Part shown: piece by piece, positions 21,826 to 33,307 of the stretch | Layout of the letters: every line of letters starts with the position of its first letter | How positions within the stretch are numbered: the first letter of the stretch is position 1 | Source of the DNA: Zantedeschia hybrid cultivar | Lineage: Eukaryota; Streptophyta; Magnoliopsida; Alismatales; Araceae | NCBI GenBank assembly: GCA_030544215.1 | Contig: JARZZO010000013.1 | Location: forward strand, 26,581,229 to 26,645,228 | DNA length: 64,000 bases | Direction: 5' to 3' | The notes under the pieces: model-generated | Databases searched by the model: none | What the model saw: the letters and a program-made list of their open reading frames with translations, nothing else | Told to the model about the DNA's origin: nothing | Program-made: the position numbers and the translations under genes

Positions 21826-22076
21826 GTTGACCGTTTTGACCAAAACGGTCGATCATTTGTAAGTTTGAAAACTTATCTAGGTGGGTTCTAAAAACAATCG
21901 ACCGTTTCGAACAAAACGGTCAACCATTTTATAGATAGGTACGGTCTACAAAAGCTTTTTTAATTCGGTCAACTATTTTCTCTATTTCGGTCGACTGTTT
22001 TCAATATGTCTTATATTTGGAGCGCTTTGATCAGTCCGGTTGACCATATACCCTGTATCGGTTGACCATTTTCCCT
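21826..22076. repeat. Group of GGTCGACCG-type palindromes
   Basis: Four motif pairs are present. GTTGACCGTTTTGACCAAAA then CGGTCGA (from about 21828) contains the perfect stem GACCGTTTTG/CAAAACGGTC-like arms. TCGACCGTTTCGAACAAAAC then GGTCAACC is at about 21898. TCGGTCAAC ... TCGGTCGAC is at about 21967-21995. CCGGTTGACC ... TCGGTTGACC is at about 22037-22066. Spacing is about 35-70 bases. Such palindromes are common near the ends of some plant LTR elements; the parent element here is not identified. Confidence 0.6.
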
Positions 22077-22186
22077 TGCATTGCATTTTTTATTTTATTT
22101 TTGAGCCCCTTGTTTTCTTCCTTTCTTGCATTGTCTTCAATGTGAACACTATTTACACTAAAATTCACATAGCTCTAACTAGATAT

Positions 22187-22976
22187 TGTAAGGCTCTCAG
22201 ATTTCTCGGGATAGCAAATGCAACGGAAATAAATAAAAGAAAATTTGCGATCCCTTTCCGTTTTCGAAAACAAAAAATCAAAAAGAAACGGTGATCGATT
22301 ATCACCTCTCGCGGATACGAATCCGCGTCCGAATGGTTCCGTCGGTGTGACACCGCCAGCCGTGCAAACGCCCAGCCTCTAGTAAAGTCCACACGATCCT
22401 TCTCGCCGTGAATTTCCTCACATTCCTCGTTTTTCACAACCTACGAACAGTTCGCCGTTCGCCACAACAACCGCCGCAACGTGCAGTTGAATTCCTGTTA
22501 GACGGGAGTTGGAGAAGACGAAGATGCTGTCTCCAGAGAGGGGAGAGAGCCAGGGGTGCCAGAGAGAGAGAGAGGGAGAGAAGAGGGGACGGCCGGGGCT
22601 GAGCAACAGCTTAGCCTACTCAGCCTGTTTGCTACATTTTATATTAACCGTGCGGTTTTTCATAAAAACTCCCAAAATAATATAAAACCTACTTTTAATC
22701 CATCACCTTGAGAATCTTTTGCGTGTGACCCTCTAGGCCCAATTATCAGTCCGGTTAATAGCCCAATAAGCACAACGACTCCTCACTGGCCTGATTAATC
22801 AATTAATAACTCATATTAATTAATTAATCAATTGAATCAATGTCGCACATCGAATTCGATCGGGCCTCCGATCACGTTGGGTGCCAAGCAACACCGCGTG
22901 AACCCAGAAGGTATTGGGGTTAAGCAACCCACTTTTGAAACCTTTCCGCCAATAGTTACAACGTAGATTTAATCCT
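22187..22976 (-). repeat. Copia LTR fragment interrupted by Copia-2
   Basis: Begins TGTAAGGCTCTCAGATTTCT and follows the Copia LTR blocks (GCAACGGAAATAAAT, CCGTCGGTGTGACACCGCC, GCGTGTGACCCTCTAGGCCC, GGGTGCCAAGCAACACCGCG) up to GTAGATTTAATCCT, where Copia-2 begins. There is no PBS to its left, so it is a solo LTR or a 3' LTR. The continuation expected after the insertion (TCATTCGTACAATG-like text) is not found on the far side of Copia-2, so part was lost. Confidence 0.8.
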
Positions 22977-23361
22977 TGTAAGGAATCGACGAGAACGCAG
23001 CGGAGAATATTAATTATTTGAACTAGAATGTACAATGATTAGCTATGAGGCCACCCAATTCTAACATTCTCCCACTTGGACTATAGCCAATCACATGAGC
23101 AGACATAACTTGTGTCGATCTTATCGGATATTTAATGTCCATCTCAAATATCCTATAATCGAGAACTGTTTAAGACAATTGACTGAGGACATTGATCTCA
23201 CTATCATGATCTCATCATGATTCAATATCCCATACATTTGTCTATGGACCTTCATTACGATAGTTAATTTGCGAGAACTATGAATGAAGAAATGATTGCC
23301 TTTATTAATTATTTGAACTAGAATGTACAATGATTAGCTATGAGGCCACCCAATTCTAATA
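22977..23361 (-). repeat. Copia-2 3' end: two LTR pieces in tandem with a duplicated PPT
   Basis: Going down the minus strand: PPT (AAGTGGGAGAA) after the polyprotein; LTR piece 23361-23097, which begins TATTAGAATTGGG; then a second copy of the last polyprotein codons plus PPT (23096-23066); then a second LTR piece 23065-22977 with an intact TG start. That piece ends with the LTR edge GATTCCTTACA and is only about 89 bp, so it retains just the two edges of the LTR. It suggests unequal recombination or template switching followed by internal deletion. Confidence 0.7.
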
Positions 23362-23375
23362 TTCTCCCACTTGGA

Positions 23376-26300
23376 CTATAGCCAATCACCCATGTGTCTA
23401 AGTCCCATAGACTTAAGGTGACGTTCTAAATTGTTTTGAGACAATGGCTTAGTCAAGGGATTTGCTATATTATCTTCAGATGAGACTTTCTCAACTACTA
23501 TATCTCCTCGGGCGATAATCTCACGAATCAGATGAAATCGTCTCAGAATGTGCTTTGACTTCTGATGTGATCTTGGCTCCTTCGCTTGAGCTATTGCCCC
23601 ATTGTTGTCACACAATAATGGAACATGATCTGAAATGCTTGGAACTACTCCAAGTGCCGAGATGAACTTCTTCATCCAAACCGCCTCCTTGGCCGCTTCA
23701 GCTACAGCAATGTATTCTGCTTCGGTCGTCGAATCTGCAGTTGTTTCTTGTTTGGAACTTTTCCAACTTACTGCACCTCCATTTAATACGAATACAAATC
23801 CAGACATGGATTTGCTATCATCCATATCCGACTGGAAACTCGAGTCAGTAAACCCTCGAAGTTCCAAGTCGTTTCCTCCATAGACGAGAAATAGATCCTT
23901 AGTTCTTCTCAAGTATCTAAGGATACATTTCACCGCCTTCCAGTATTCTTCACCTGGATCAGCCTGATATCTACTAGTGACACTTAGTGGGTGTGCCACA
24001 TCAAACCTAGTACATAGCATTGCAAACATGATAGATCCTATTGCCGAGGCATAAGGAACTCTATCCATGTATGCTTTCTCTTCAGGTGTCTTGGGAGACA
24101 TTTCTTTAGAGAGATAAATTCCATGCCTCATTGGAACGAGGCCTCTCTTGGAATTTTCCATGCCAAACCTTTTGACTATGGTATCTATGTACATAGATTG
24201 AGATAAGCCAAGCATCCTTTTGGACCTATCTCTATAGATCCTTATTCCCAGAATATAGGATGCTTCTCCCAAATCTTTTATGGAGAAGTTTTTGGATAAC
24301 CAAGCTTTTACTGATGACAACATTCCTACATCATTCCCAATGAGTAGAATGTCATCAACGTAAAGTACCAAAAAGGTAACTGCGCTCCCACTAGCCTTTT
24401 TGTATACACAAGGTTCATCTTCATTCTTAATGAAGTCATAAGATTTGATTGCTTCATCAAATCTTAAGTTCCAAGTTCGAGATGCCTGCTTTAATCCATA
24501 GATGGATCTTTGCAGCTTGCATACCTTGCTTGAATGCTCTTTAGAAGTGAATCATTCAGGTTGTATCATATACACCTCTTCTTGAAGGTTCCCGTTAAGG
24601 AATGCTATTTTCACATCCATTTGCCATATGTCATAATCATAGAATGCGGCGATAGCAAGAAGTATTCTGATTGACTTAATCATGGCAATTGGAGAAAAGG
24701 TTTCGTCATAGTCAATGCCTTGCCTTTGACGATATCCTTTTGCTACCAGCCTTGCCTTGTATGTGTCAATCTGTCCATCTGCCTCGATCTTTCTCTTAAA
24801 GATCCATTTACTGCCAATAGGTACTATACCTTCTGGCAGATCAACCAAGTTCCAAACTTGGTTGGCATACATAGACTGAATTTCAGAATTCATTGCCTCT
24901 TGCCATTTTTCTGATTCTTGACTATTTATGGCTTCTTGGTAGGTTTGAGGATCATCATCCTCATTTAAGTGCACTTTTGGTTTGTCATCATCGATATGTC
25001 CAACATATCTTTCAGGCTACTTAGGCACTCTACTTGATCTGCGAACCTTTTGTGTATCATCTTGAACAAGTTCTTGAGTCAATGGTTCAATAGATGAACT
25101 AGTGTTGATTTATGAGTCTAGAATTTCTTCTAGTTCTATCTTGCTCCCACTGTCTTCTTTTGAAAGATATTCTTTCTCTAAGAAGACAGCTCTTTTTGCG
25201 ACAAACACCCTTTGATCGCTGGGCTGATAGAAATAATATCCAAAAGTCTCTTTTGAATATCCCACAAATCTACATTTCTCTGTCCTGGAATCCAGTTTGT
25301 CTGGATCATGTCTTTTGACATGTGCAGGACAACCCCAGACTCTAACATGCTTAAAGTCTGGTTTCTTTCCTTTCCATATCTCATATGGAGTGGAAGATAC
25401 TGACTTACTGGGAACTTTGTTCAACAGATATGCAGCAGTCATCAGTGCATATCCCCATAAAGAGATTGGAAGTTTGGCATAACTCATCATTGATCGTACC
25501 ATATCTAATAGAGTACGATTTCTCCTTTCCGATACACCATTTAATTGTGGTGTATAGGGAGGAGTCCACTGAGACAAAATACCATTATTCTTAAGATATT
25601 CTGTGAATTCTGTACTTAAGTATTCACCCCCTCGATCTGATCGAAGAGTTTTGATACTCTTTCCAGTCTGGTTCTCAACTTCGTTTTTAAACTCTTTAAA
25701 TTTCTCAAAGACTTTTGACTTATATTTCATTAAATATATGTAGCCATATCTTGAGAAATCATCTGTAAATGAAACAAAGTATGAGTAACCACCCATAGCA
25801 TGAGTGGACATTGGACCACATACATCACTATATATTAGTTCCAATAAGTCCTTTGCTCTGTCTCCATGTCCTGAGAATGGAGCTTTGGTCATCTTTCCCA
25901 TGGTCGGAACATAATAACAATCTATTAGTTCCAATGAGTCTCCTGACGGCATCTGAAGTCTTGCTGTCCCCACAGCTAACGCAGCAACTTTTGCTCCATT
26001 CTCGAGCCTCAGATCCACGTCTCCGCGGTTCAATCTTCTTTTACTTGATAGCACCTGCAAGTTATTGCAGATATGAGAAACACATCCAGTATCTAATACC
26101 CAAGATGTTGTTTATCTATAAGACAAGTTAAGATCGATCATGAGAATACCTGAAGCTTCACCAAGCTTCTCCTTTGCTTTTTCTGCTAGATAGATCTTGC
26201 AGTTCCTCTTCCAATGACCTTCTTTATGGCAGTGGAAACACTGACCTTTATCATTGACTTTAGCCTTGTCCTTTTGAACCGCCGGTTTGCTTTTCACTAG

Positions 26301-26981
26301 CTTCTTAGGCTTACCTTTCTTAAAGGTCTGTCCAGCTTTTCTTTTCTTGTTGGTCTTACCAACAAGCATTACATTTGGCTTATCTTTCTGGATAGTACCT
26401 TCTGCTGTCTTCAACATGTTGAGCAGCTCAGCCAGTGAAATTTCAATTTTGTTCATATTGAAGTTGATGATGAATTGTGAAAATGAATTTGGAAGGGACT
26501 GTAAGATTAAGTCAATGCTTAGGTCATTGTTCATAACAAAGCCGAGCACTGCAAGCCTCTCAATCCACTCTATCATCTTGAGCACATGAGTTTGCACAGA
26601 TGTGCCCTCGCTCATTCTGGTCCTGAACAATTTCTTAGATATCTCATATCTTTCTGTTCTGGATTGTTCACCAAACAACTCTTGTAGGTGATTCAGAATG
26701 GTCTTAGGTTCCATGTTATCATGCTGTCGTTGCAGTTCATTGTTCATTGAACCAAGCATATAACACTGGACCTTGACAGAGTCCTCCTTCTAATTTTTAT
26801 ACATCATTAATTCATCTTCGTTAGCATTTTCACCGGGTTGCACTGGATCTGGTTGATCCAGGACATAGGCTAGCTTTTCACACCTGAGGACAATCTTCAG
26901 GTTGCGTAACCAGTCAATGTAATTAGGTCCCGTGAGTTTGTTTGCATCAAGTATGCAACGAAGGGGGTTAGGTGACGACAT
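23376..26981 (-). pseudogene. Copia-2 Gag-Pol polyprotein, single frame with five stops
   Basis: One uninterrupted frame register of 1202 codons from MSSPNPLRC to MGDWL, broken only by stops at 26790-26792, 26112-26114, 25110-25112, 25017-25019 and 24552-24554; there are no frameshifts. Domains in order: gag with capsid-like region (codons about 1-230) and CCHC knuckle CFHCHKEGHWKRNC (about 245); protease LDTGCVSHIC (about 298); integrase core with D in YSDVCGP (about 384), D in RSDRGGE (about 447) and E in VSERRNR (about 479); RT with QMDVKIAFLNG (about 785) and YVDDILLIG (about 872); RNase H with STTEAEYIAVAEAAKEAVW (about 1085) and DNNGAI (about 1124). Between YYVPT and MGKMTKAP the GAG-pre-integrase HHCC region of roughly 110 residues, present in Copia-1, is absent by an in-frame deletion, so integration would be impaired even without the stops. 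Confidence 0.93.
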
Positions 26982-27000
26982 AGCGACCTACATGAAAATT

Positions 27001-29330
27001 TATATAAAAATAAGCAGATAGTTTTTAAAATATGATTTAGGACTTTTAATCTAGATTTAGGCTCCCACTATTTTTCGGCGATCTGTATGACCCTCTAATA
27101 TACAGAACGGGAGATTCCGATGATCTCCTAGTGGGGATCAGAATCCTTCGGGCATCAAGCATGTGACCTTGTGGTAGCACAACAAATCACATCAAGTCCC
27201 TTAGGCAGTCAACTCTTGACAGTTGCAACACTTGCAATATCCGATCGATTTAACCCCTGAATCAGAATGACCTTGTGGTAGCACAACAATTCAAAATGAT
27301 TCAGTTAAGTTTTATCCATCATTACTTAGATGACATGAATTCATAGTGCAATCCTTGTGGTAGCACAACAAAACTACACTATTTGTCCATTCATCTTAAT
27401 GACATCACATGTCGTAGACCTAGGTTAATTTCTAAATCAAATAGACATTGTGGTAGCACAACAAATCCATTTGAGATAAGAATTATCCTAAGATCTATAA
27501 TGATGGTGGGTTACGTGGATTATTCTGAATATTTCACGTTTACAACTTAAATTTTAAAAGAGGGTTTTTGATTTGATTTGTAAAAATCGTACTATCAATA
27601 GTATTTTAATTTGAAGTATCATTATACTTAATAGAAAAATATATATATGATAGCATAGTCCACAAATATCACATATATGCAGAAACATTAAATAGGGATG
27701 ATCATAGACTGCATAAAGCTACTATGGAATCATCGGAGCCAAACGATGATCTATAATAGGATCCTAATGTGAAAACAGCAACACTGGTTCCATTTGATGC
27801 GAGTCCTTCCTCCAAAGGTGTCTTCAGAAGATCCCGTCCTCTAAACTTAATCCAAAATATTTTAATATGAAATTCAAGACTCGCAGGTCCAAAAATGTAC
27901 ATTTAAACACTAAGAAACCTTGATCTTATCAAGGGGAGTACAATCTTATAGGAAGGTAGAGAGTACATCTGGATTAAGAGAGAGGAGGACACGCAGGTCC
28001 TATTTAAAATACCAAATGAAATAAGCATCGCATTCATCCACATCATTCATCACATGAAAATACTAAGTCCATGATCATCCCACCATAAAACATATCACAT
28101 GCATCACAATCATCACATAATTGCAGTTTGGTATTAAATTTTATAAATATAAAATTATAATACCAATTAGTTTTTGAAATAACATTTATTTCAACATTAT
28201 CAATAATATTCAAAGTATTATCGACAAATTAAATAACTAAACTATTCAGTTAATCTAAATCTTAATTCAAACAATTTGAACAGTAAAATGTAATCAAGTT
28301 ATGCATGAAATCAGTTTAAAACAATTTTAAACTAATTAATTTAACAGGAAAATTAATTATCTAAAACAATTTTAAATAATTAACTAACACCCTATTAATA
28401 ATAAAGCCCTTTAATTGAATAACAGTTATTAAACATTTTAATAAGCTGTTAATAATCATAAAAATAATTAATAACATTTATTAATTATTCCTACAATTAT
28501 TCTGTTTTAAAACGGGCTTAAATGGACTAATAATGGGTTTAAAGGGGTTTTAACAGGCATTAAAAACAATTTTTAATAATTCATAAAATGGGCCCAGCCT
28601 ATTAGGGCCCGTTGGCCCGGACCCAGGGCCCTGGCTCGGCCAAGGTCGAGCCCTGGCTCAGCTAGGGTCGAACCCTGGCTCGGCCAGGGAGCACCCGGCC
28701 CCTGCCCGGTCCGACCGGGTCGGGACCGGGCGGTCTAGCCCCTTCTTCCCAGCAGAAGCCTGGATTTGCTGAAATGCAGGAACCCTAGGGTTCCCACCCG
28801 GCAGCACCGCCGCCGAGCTCCGGCCACCCCCCGGCGGGTGCCGGCCCTGCCGGCGATGCACCCCGGCGCCGGCGACGTGCCCGGCGCCGGCAGGGTCGCC
28901 GGCGGTGGCCACAAAGCCATCCGGCCGAGCCCTTAAAGCACCCTTAAAATCTGATTTTCCAGGTTTTAAAAACCGACTTTGGGCTCGATTTTCAGCACCT
29001 CCAAGGGCACTCCGGTGCCGATCATCATGCCCAATCCGTAGAGGTGACTATCACCAAGAGATCTGGACATTCGGACCGCCATCCCAACACTTGGGAATCG
29101 CGTACGAAGCCGCTAAAGTACCCCGTTCATCGTCCCACGAAGAACTCTGAAAAACCCAAATAAAATCCGAAAAATTACAGAAAAATAATCAAATTATTTT
29201 GTGTTCATCATATGAACACGATTTTGTCATTTTAATCAGATTAAACACAAGAACACGCACAATACGGGTTCTTCACGCATAACGAGAAAAATACGCAAAA
29301 CGATGCCGTTTTACGACCGAACCAGCAACC
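27001..29330 (-). other. Copia-2 untranslated leader with hairpin, spaced motif, AT and GC blocks
   Basis: Just upstream of gag lie CTGTAT/ATACAG and the hairpin GGAGAT (27110-27115) with ATCTCC (27123-27128). Four copies of CTTGTGGTAGCACAACAA (one starting ATTGTGG) begin at about 27168, 27272, 27354 and 27447. About 28140-28590 is AT-rich, about 28590-28930 is extremely GC-rich (GCCGGCGCCGG-type runs), then moderate sequence leads to the PBS. Open frames in the GC block (for example 28658-28912 minus) are not conserved in other elements. The layout matches Copia-1. Confidence 0.78.
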
Positions 29331-29345
29331 TGGCTCTGATACCAC
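29331..29345 (-). other. Copia-2 primer binding site (initiator Met tRNA)
   Basis: The minus strand reads GTGGTATCAGAGCCA, immediately next to the LTR edge TGTAAGGAATCG. Same primer class as Copia-1. Confidence 0.92.
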
Positions 29346-29628
29346 TGTAAGGAATCGTCATGAACGCAACGGAGAATAAAAACGATTCAATTGTATCGGT
29401 TGCTGGGGTCGTAAAACGGACATTAAAATTAAACGCGGGAAGAACGGTTCTTCACCTTTGCGGGGTTTCGAATCTCTCGTGGATGATGCCGACTCAGTAA
29501 TCGCGCACGCGCACGATCTCTAGAGGTATCCACACGAGTTCCCGTAGCAGACGCAATTTCCTCCTCGACTTGAGTGCTCCAACCAGATCTCAAATCCACC
29601 ATGCGCGGAGAGAGACAGATCTACTCCA
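29346..29628 (-). repeat. Copia-2 5' LTR, truncated
   Basis: Starts TGTAAGGAATCGTCATGAAC, matching the edge of the 3' LTR piece at 22977 (TGTAAGGAATCGACGAGAAC). Only about 283 bp are left before the sequence changes, near GAGAGACAGATCTAC, to leader sequence of Copia-3. The promoter-containing bulk of the LTR is missing. Confidence 0.8.
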
Positions 29629-30960
29629 CATGGCAATTGCAACTCCTTGCAATATCCTATCTTATTTCAGCTCCCAGGTTATTAATGGTCCCGGGTAAAC
29701 ACAGTAGACCATTATCCCCGGTCTAAGCTTTACCATCAATATGAGGTAGAGTAGGAACATAGTTTCCGGATAAACACGTAGATAACTATATTATTCCTCT
29801 ATCCTAATCCAAAGACATCTAATGCCATAATTAATAGTCCCCTCACCAGATGATGGTAAGTCTTGGGTAAACACATAGAAGTTACCACCATCGACTTAAG
29901 TTCTATTAATTATATTGATGGAGACCACGCAGTGCATTCTCAATGACTCGCGCTCCGGCTTAGATTTTGAAACGAAGGTTTTATTTATTTACTTTGGTCT
30001 CATCCTCGGTAATAGTATTTAATATATCAAATATATTATTTATATACTAATAACCTAGATAGTTTGATTCGTAATCAAAAGAAAAAAAATACAAGCATCG
30101 CATACAAATCATTAGTGTGGTCATGGATAGCACTGTGGTTTGACTTGGACAGTCAAACACACACACAATACAACAGTTTATATCATGAGTTTGCAAACTC
30201 ATAGGCTTGAATGAATTCCATCATTTCCTTCTTGGTTGCAGTTGTAGATCATCCTCGCTCCATGCTCAGCCGCCTCAATCAAATTACATCATAAATTCTA
30301 TAAAAGAGGTAGCCTTATGGCGAGTACATTAAGGAGGGAGGTAGAGATATAGTGGAATATGAGAGAGAGAGAGGTATGCAGACCTCTATTTATTAACAAT
30401 TAATAATCCATTCACACACCATCGATCCATATCCACACATCATCAAATGAATAATATTCCGTGCTTATCCATGACTATTGTGCAATTTATTAAATTAAAC
30501 AAACCACACATGATTTAGCATAACACATGGCTAAATAATTTTTTTCCAAAAATAAATAATATTTTGGTTTCATAAACCAGGGACCAAACAAAATTTGGAT
30601 TTGAATTTTCAAATTTTTTTTATTTATTTAACATGCAATTAAATCATATTTAAAAGCTGTAATAACACATCATATGTGTACAAACTCTAAAATTAATGGT
30701 TTAGGAATATTCCATGCTACATTTGAATAATTCAAATAAATAGGGTAATTTAAAAATTAAATAAAAGGATTAATCTAACAACTTAGACTAATAACCTGAA
30801 TTAACAACATTTGTCAATTAATAAAAAAAATTCATAATCTTTTTATTAGGACCCAGAATTAATAATTTTGAATTTGATTTTATTTTCAAAATCTCATTTT
30901 AATAATAAAAACAAATTCTTTTTTTTTTAAATTAATGGGTCCTAATTATTAAGGAAGTTT

Positions 30961-30982
30961 GGGGGGGGGGGGGGGGGGGGGG
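30961..30982 (+). repeat. Homopolymer of 22 G
   Basis: An uninterrupted run of 22 G at the border between the AT-rich and GC-rich blocks of the Copia-3 leader (C-run in the element's RNA direction). Such a run is unstable and prone to sequencing error, so its exact length is uncertain. Confidence 0.9.
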
Positions 30983-31709
30983 ATAAGGGCTCAGCCCAGC
31001 TGAGCTCTTGGCTTGGGCCAGGGCCTAGCTAGGGCCTAGCCAGGGGCTCGGGCCCAGGCTCGTAGGCCTGGTTCGAGCCCTGCTGGGTCCTGGCTCGGAC
31101 CACCTGCCCCGGGCCAAGGTCCAGTGGGGCTGGACCCCGTCGGCAGATAGGGAAACCCTAGTCGCTTGACGGGTCCTACCCGATGGTTCCCTGCGGTACA
31201 GGGAACCCAACGGCTGCCATCCCTTTGGGTGGCCCCTTCCGGTACTGGCGCCTATCAGCCAGCAATGGCGACGTAGCCGGTGCCGCCCGGCGGCCGGAAT
31301 TGGCTCAAGAAGGGCCACTGTGGTTGGATTTTCCCCTTCTAAACCCCCTTTTCATGCCGGTTTCAAAAACGCAGGAGGAAGGAAAAAGAAGGGCATGGCT
31401 GGCCGTCCATCACTCTCCATGCCGTCGGCATCTTGTCTAGCGCCGGTGGGCATGGTTCGTAGCGATCCAAGCCCCAAAAATCCATCTTATGGATCCATAT
31501 TCCTCAAGAATAAAGCATTCTTCGTCCAATGAAGAACACGACGAAAACCCTAAATAAAAAAAAAAATTATTTTCTACAGATTAAAATTGCGATCTCATCG
31601 CGGTGATCATCTCATGAATATTAATCTTGTAAGAAAATAGATTCAAGCATAGAATAAATTCGAAAACCACAATTTTAGAGACCGAAACAGCGAAGAACAC
31701 AGTGGAACC

Positions 31710-31724
31710 TGGCTCTGATACAAT
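31710..31724 (-). other. Copia-3 primer binding site
   Basis: The minus strand reads ATTGTATCAGAGCCA, one or two changes from the initiator-Met PBS, next to the LTR edge TGTTGGATTCGC. Confidence 0.88.
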
Positions 31725-33307
31725 TGTTGGATTCGCTGTGTCCAAATCCAACCAGAATGCAGCGGATAAAAAAAATAAAAAATAAAATAAATAAAGTCGA
31801 GATCGGATCCGTCCTGTTTTGATCATCAAAACTTTTAAACGGTAAATCTTATTTACCTTGCACAGATTCAAATCTGCGTTTGTCCGGTTCCGACGATGCG
31901 ATGCCGCAAGCCGCGCAGGTGCCCGGCCTCTAGCGATATCCATGCGGCCTTCCTCTTAGTGGATCGTCCTCGCTTCCTCACTCATAGTAGCGTTTGCAGA
32001 TCCCATCTGGCTGCGCGTAACTCTCTGCGACATGGAGATTCAGATTCCTGTCGGACGGGAAGATGGAGCAGGTGGGAGTTAGAGCGGAGTCTCCTGGGGC
32101 CGACCAGAGGTGGGAGGCGCGAGAGACAGAGGAGGAGAGAGAGGTGGGCGGCTAGGTCAGGGTTGCTGGCCCCTAACCTAGCCCCAGACTTTCATAATAA
32201 GTGCATTGCAGTTGTTCAGAAAAACCCACACTTATACGAAATCCCGTCGAAAAGTCCACCAACTTGAAAACCATTTGCGTGTGACCCTCTAGGCCCAAAT
32301 ACCATTCCAGTTAATGGCCCATTAAGTCCAGTAACCTTTTACGCCATTGAATTAATTAATATCCTTATATTAATTAATCAGCCGAATTTAATGTTCCACA
32401 ATAAATTCGGACGGGCTTTCGATCATGTTGGGTGCCAAGCAACACCGCGTAATCTTGAAAGGCATTGGAGTTTATGCAACCCACTATGGGAACCTTTTCG
32501 TCAATAGTTACCGCACGGATATAATCCTTCATCCATGTAATGTTCCCGAATCGACCTAGGGTATGGTTTACTATTAAACCCTAGCCGGTCGATTCACTTG
32601 AATCCGATGCCGCTAATCTATATCAGATAACTCTTTATCTGATATAGAGTCCGCCCTGGCCAGGGACTTAAGCGCATCATTCCCATAACATTCTCTCTCT
32701 AAATACTGAGAGCAGATGATCCCGTATTGAACACACAATTACCTTCGAGGACATTCTCTTGAACACGATCATTTTCTTGAATCCATAGTTAGGGATTCGT
32801 TAGTCAAGGTCAAGCTCATAAATCTACCAACAAGATATCTTTGATGTCTCAGGTCTAAGGATCATCTACGCAACCGTGACAAAAGAATTTAGCTGGTTAA
32901 CAGTGAGGTATATACCATCCAGCGATTCATGGTCGGATCAGTCCAATGAACTCATTCACCAATGAGCACCTACAGGTTCAGCATAGTGTCTCCACACAAG
33001 TGACATATATGATCAGTCACCCTCATCATATGAACTGAAGAAACCTGTACTAGTCTATTCGGATGTTTGATGTCCTTCTCAAACATCATCTGACTAGGAA
33101 CAATTAAGAATATGTGTTTATAAGTCTTCGGTCCCATAATTATGATCTCATTATAATCTGAATATTGTTACACATGTTCACGGACTTCATCATGATACGA
33201 TAAACATAGATCGAATTAATTACTCACAATGAATTTATGCCATTATATTAATGAACTGAGTAATACATAGTATCGAACGAGCTTTCGGACCACCTAATAC
33301 TAAGACA
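31725..33307 (-). repeat. Copia-3 5' LTR (about 1583 bp)
   Basis: Begins TGTTGGATTCGCTGTGTCC, ends ACCTAATACTAAGACA. It contains the shared blocks GCGTGTGACCCTCTAGGCCC and GGGTGCCAAGCAACACCGCG. It is full length compared with the LTRs at 5758 and 37201. Confidence 0.88.

Larger units (their letters stand above)
22977..29628 (-). mobile_element. Copia-2: Angela/BARE-like retrotransposon with near-complete polyprotein frame
   Basis: A minus-strand element with a truncated 5' LTR (29346-29628), initiator-Met PBS (29331-29345), leader of about 2.3 kb, one polyprotein frame (23376-26981), PPT and a rearranged 3' end (22977-23361). It is the best preserved Copia coding region in the window, but five stops and an integrase zinc-finger deletion make it non-autonomous. 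The 5' LTR breaks at about 29628 and runs straight into the leader of another element, so no target duplication survives. Confidence 0.9.
29629..33307 (-). mobile_element. Copia-3: leader plus 5' LTR only
   Basis: A minus-strand remnant: LTR 31725-33307, PBS 31710-31724 and leader 31709 down to 29629, where it is cut against Copia-2. No gag or pol remains. The leader has the same layout as the other Copia elements, but its spaced motif is a different version (CCGGGTAAACACAGTAG, CCGGATAAACACGTAG, CTTGGGTAAACACATAG at about 29691, 29766 and 29862). The LTR edge at 33307 abuts integrase sequence of Copia-4, so Copia-3 probably inserted into Copia-4 and the far part was lost. Confidence 0.82.
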
